Below, piece by piece: positions 6,069-8,206 of a DNA stretch of 8,206 bases. The position numbers and the translations under genes were made by a program. The notes under the pieces are model-generated. The model did not search any database, was not told the DNA's origin, and saw nothing but the letters and a program-made list of their open reading frames with translations. This stretch comes from Sutterella sp. (GTDB lineage Bacteria > Pseudomonadota > Gammaproteobacteria > Burkholderiales > Burkholderiaceae_F): the NCBI GenBank assembly GCA_020025955.1, contig JAHHRF010000072.1, forward strand, positions 1-8,206. Direction: 5' to 3'. Positions within the stretch are counted from its first letter, which is position 1. Every line of letters begins with the position of its first letter.

Positions 6069-6314
6069 ATGAACGGGAAGCCTTACGACGCAGTTAGGTG
6101 CCTCGTTCATACGCTACGTAAATCATGAAATCCGATTTAGGTAGCACTGTGAAGCTCGCTGGGTTGAAGACCCCTTTCTTTTCAACCCGACCCTTCACGT
6201 TTTCCTTTGTTGCGGGTGGGGACCCGCAGCACTCCTTCTCCGTTGGAGCGACGGAGGATGGTGCCCCAAAGCACTGTCTTGGGCGTCCGAACGGTCCTTC
6301 GGACGCCTTTTTTT
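6069..6314 (+). ncRNA. Candidate structured non-coding RNA of about 246 nt
   Basis: No credible protein gene lies in 5967-6534, but five stem-loops and a terminator follow one another on the plus strand. Stem 1 is ATGAACGGG (6069-6077) with CCTCGTTCAT (6102-6110). Stem 2 is GCTACGTAAATC (6113-6124) with GATTTAGGTAGC (6134-6145), with one G-G mismatch. Stem 3 is GGGTTGAA (6161-6168) with TTCAACCC (6181-6188). Stem 4 is GTTGCGGGT (6209-6217) with ACCCGCAGC (6222-6230) and loop GGGG. Stem 5 is CTCCGT (6238-6243) with ACGGAG (6251-6256). A perfect 10-bp terminator ends it. It lacks the hallmark motifs I know for tmRNA, RNase P RNA, SRP RNA or 6S RNA. The stem 3 loop GACCCCTTTCTT is single-stranded and could pair with G-rich ribosome binding sites. 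It might instead be the 3' region of the WYL mRNA, or the leader of a gene now lost. Confidence 0.5.
6282..6314 (+). terminator. Intrinsic terminator of the candidate ncRNA
   Basis: GGCGTCCGAA (6282-6291) pairs perfectly with TTCGGACGCC (6298-6307) around loop CGGTCC, followed by seven T. CCCAA (6265-6269) could pair with TTGGG (6279-6283) and nibble the base of this stem, a possible weak antiterminator. The T-tract fits only plus-strand transcription. Confidence 0.9.
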
Positions 6315-6430
6315 CCCTAACGGGTAAGCAGACCCCAAAGAAGAGAAAACACGCTTGGAGAAGGCGTCTCCCCTTTCAATACGGTTCGGTGTTGAAGTGG
6401 GATAACAAAGGAAAAGAGAAAGAGAGATGC

Positions 6431-6462
6431 AAAACGGGCCCCGAGTGATCGGGGCCCCTTTT
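6431..6462. terminator. Bidirectional intrinsic terminator between converging units
   Basis: GGGCCCCGA (6436-6444) and TCGGGGCCC (6449-6457) form a perfect 9-bp GC-rich stem with loop GTGA. It is flanked by AAAAC on the left and CTTTTGTTTT on the right, so each strand has a T-tract after the hairpin. It should end the minus-strand caiT-like transcript and act as a backstop for plus-strand read-through. The stretch 6315-6430 before it shows only a weak 5-bp hairpin (6357-6371) and no gene. Confidence 0.85.
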
Positions 6463-6534
6463 GTTTTGAGAGAAGCGAGGGGGCCAGACATACCGAAGTA
6501 CATCCAGCCCCACCCTCTGGTTCTATTGAAGGTC

Positions 6535-8052
6535 CTAGACCCAGTCTTTATTGGCTTTCGCTTCCTTAAAGAAGGCGACGGCAATCACAATATTGACAAA
6601 GAAGAGTAAACAGCCGCCTACGACAATCGCGGTCTGCAAGGGCTTAATCCCGCCCAAGGCCATGAGGGAAAGCGCAATGCCCCCCACTAACAAGGACCAC
6701 ATCACACGCACCCAAACCGGGGGTTCGTCGTAGCCGCTCACGTCCTTACAGGTGGACATGGCTAAGGTGTAGGAGCACCCGTTGACCAACGTCAAGGTCG
6801 CAATAAAGCAGAGCACAAAGAAGAGACTCATCGTGATGGTACTCGCCGGCAACGACGCCCACGTTTCAATAATGGCGCGCGGCACACCGTGCGCTTGAAT
6901 GAGACCGGGCAAATCCAAGGTTTTCGTCACCAACAAGTGAATGGTGTTCGACCCCAAAATCGGCCAAATGAGCCACGTGGTAGCGCTCACGCCACCCACC
7001 ACAGCAATGGAGACTTCACGAACCGTACGACCGCGCGAAATTCGAGCAAAGAATAAGCACGTCTGGATCGTAAAGATAACCCACCAAGCCCAGTAGAACA
7101 CCGTCCAGCTCTGCGGGAAACCGCCGTTACCCACCGCATCGGTGTAGAACATCATCCTAAAGACGTTATTGAGGAAGACGCCCACGGAATCCGTGAAGTA
7201 GTTGATGGTAAAGGTGGTGGCGCCTAACGTGAGGACCCAAGCGAGGATCAAGAAGGTTAAATAGGAGCGAATGTCGGAGGCCACCTTCACGCCCTTTTCT
7301 AACCCAAAGGCCACACAGATGGCGTTCACAATAATCCACGCGCAGACAATGGCGGCGTCAAGCTCTAACGTGTGCTCAATCCCAAACAACCACTGCATGC
7401 ATTCCGTGACCAAGGGCGTCGCCATCCCGAGGCTCGTACTCATGGCTAAAAGTAAAGCCACCAAGTAGAGGTTATCAATAATGCCACCCAAAAGCCCTTG
7501 CGCATTCTTTTTCCCAATGACCGCTTCGCACGTGGCGGAGGGACGGATCACGTCAATCTTCTTCACAAAGAGGAAGTACGCAAAGACCACCGTAAAGAAC
7601 CCAAACGTGGACCACGAGATGGGGCCTTGATGGAATAAGGAATACGCGAGACTAAATTCATACGCTTCTTGCGACATGGGCGTTAAGCCAAAGGGCGGGG
7701 TCGAGGCGTAGAAATAGACTTCAATCGTCCCCCAGAAGAGGACGGCTGCGGACGTAGACGACGCAAAGAGTAAGAAAATCCAGCTCGGCGTACTAAATTC
7801 CGGCTCCTCTTCCCCTAAGCGACGATTCGCCCACGGTCCAAAGATCATCCAGAGCCAAAGACACAGCGTCACGACGATATACCACTCAAACGCCCAACCG
7901 AATTTGTGCGTAGCAAAATCGAAGGCGGCGGAAATCATAGCGTTCGCAGCATCAATATCCTGGAGAATTAATGCAATCAGAATCACCGCAATGACCAAAG
8001 GAGGGAAAAAGACCTTTGGCTCAATGGTGATCTTCTTCGTAAGAGAACCCAT
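6535..8052 (-). CDS. caiT: BCCT-family transporter, CaiT-like (carnitine/gamma-butyrobetaine antiporter type)
   Basis: This 505-residue inner-membrane protein aligns with E. coli CaiT (504) from IEPKVFFPP to the C-terminus, apparently without gaps to residue 331 and beyond. CaiT exchanges L-carnitine for gamma-butyrobetaine without needing sodium. About twelve hydrophobic segments are present. Shared landmarks are PEFSTPSWIF, TSAAVLFWG, TPLVTECMQWLFGI, NYFTDSVG, GGFPQSWTVFYWAWW and ARISRGRTVRE. R262 (in SDIRSYL), which stands in for a sodium ion in CaiT, is kept, as are W316, Y320, W323 and W324. Several binding positions differ from CaiT as I recall it: Q142 for W, F114 for Y, F327 for Y and T331 for M. 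The substrate may therefore be another trimethylammonium compound. The ATG at 8052 has GGGGAA upstream; a TTG nine codons earlier is less likely. No cai enzymes lie in the window. Confidence 0.87.
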   Translation of the reverse strand: MGSLTKKITIEPKVFFPPLVIAVILIALILQDIDAANAMISAAFDFATHKFGWAFEWYIVVTLCLWLWMIFGPWANRRLGEEEPEFSTPSWIFLLFASSTSAAVLFWGTIEVYFYASTPPFGLTPMSQEAYEFSLAYSLFHQGPISWSTFGFFTVVFAYFLFVKKIDVIRPSATCEAVIGKKNAQGLLGGIIDNLYLVALLLAMSTSLGMATPLVTECMQWLFGIEHTLELDAAIVCAWIIVNAICVAFGLEKGVKVASDIRSYLTFLILAWVLTLGATTFTINYFTDSVGVFLNNVFRMMFYTDAVGNGGFPQSWTVFYWAWWVIFTIQTCLFFARISRGRTVREVSIAVVGGVSATTWLIWPILGSNTIHLLVTKTLDLPGLIQAHGVPRAIIETWASLPASTITMSLFFVLCFIATLTLVNGCSYTLAMSTCKDVSGYDEPPVWVRVMWSLLVGGIALSLMALGGIKPLQTAIVVGGCLLFFVNIVIAVAFFKEAKANKDWV

Positions 8053-8135
8053 AGTGTTTCCCCAAAAGGTTGGAATCAAAACCGGTCATGAGGCCTGAGC
8101 GCTAGGCAAACTGACAACCCATAACCGACAGAGCT

Positions 8136-8164
8136 ATCTTAAGAAGGGACACTACGTCTGACAG
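8136..8164 (-). promoter_or_regulatory. Candidate promoter of the caiT-like gene
   Basis: On the minus strand CTGTCA (8164-8159) and TAAGAT (8141-8136) are spaced by exactly 17 bases, each matching consensus at four of six positions. The start would be near 8129, giving a leader of about 77 nt. GACA occurs four times on the plus strand here (8113, 8127, 8148, 8160), possibly a regulator site. Nothing else is seen in 8053-8206. Confidence 0.35.
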
Positions 8165-8206
8165 CAGAACTATCCCGAGCAGGAATTCTTGATTTTTATG
8201 AAACTA

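Noticed and set aside
6125..6178. Resemblance to a cobalamin riboswitch core (GAAATCC, ACTGTGA, GAAGACC in order)
   Set aside because: The conserved C-rich segment and usual spacing are missing, these bases are explained by local stems, and no gene lies downstream on that strand.
6125..6448. 107-codon plus-strand open frame in the gap
   Set aside because: It has no ribosome binding site, runs through a strong terminator and several hairpins, and its composition is not protein-like.
6195..6584. 129-codon minus-strand open frame overlapping the end of caiT
   Set aside because: It crosses two terminator hairpins, overlaps the transporter's 3' end, and shows no domain pattern.
1..8206. CRISPR arrays, tRNA or rRNA genes, insertion sequences
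   Set aside because: I saw no regularly spaced repeats, no cloverleaf with a T-arm motif, and no transposase or terminal inverted repeats.

Overview
The window looks like ordinary chromosome from a Gram-negative proteobacterium. It carries lpxH (lipid A synthesis), a UmuD/UmuC translesion polymerase operon and a CaiT-type carnitine/betaine transporter. Gene content, moderate GC and protein style suggest Betaproteobacteria, possibly a Sutterellaceae-like gut Burkholderiales. That placement is inferred from style, not from a marker gene.

Layout. A minus-strand exported protein (1-489) runs off the left edge; it resembles the surface-adhesin protein E family. A minus-strand terminator separates it from the minus-strand umuD-umuC operon (1881-595 and 2654-1914). 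That UmuD carries a DNA-binding-like N-terminal extension of about 110 residues. An AT-rich divergent region (2655-2899) separates umuD from lpxH (2900-3700, plus strand). It holds a TATAAT element and a perfect 9-bp inverted repeat, and I see no LexA box. After a 205-bp gap come two plus-strand genes: a pol-beta nucleotidyltransferase of the YcgL/RlaP family (3906-4697) and a WYL-domain HTH regulator (4830-5966). A perfect 12-bp terminator lies between them. A good sigma-70 promoter overlaps that terminator, so the regulator appears to be transcribed separately.

The 568-bp stretch 5967-6534 has no credible protein gene. It does hold a promoter candidate, at least five consecutive stem-loops and a strong intrinsic terminator at 6282-6314. 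Together these look like an unannotated structured RNA of about 246 nt. A bidirectional terminator at 6431-6462 then closes both this side and the converging minus-strand caiT-like gene (8052-6535). The transporter is CaiT-like along its whole length, but its substrate box differs at several key positions. The last 150 bp (8053-8206) hold only its leader and a likely promoter.

Functional connections. umuD and umuC form one damage-tolerance operon. The nucleotidyltransferase and WYL regulator may form an RNA-repair or stress pair. The other genes look like independent neighbours.
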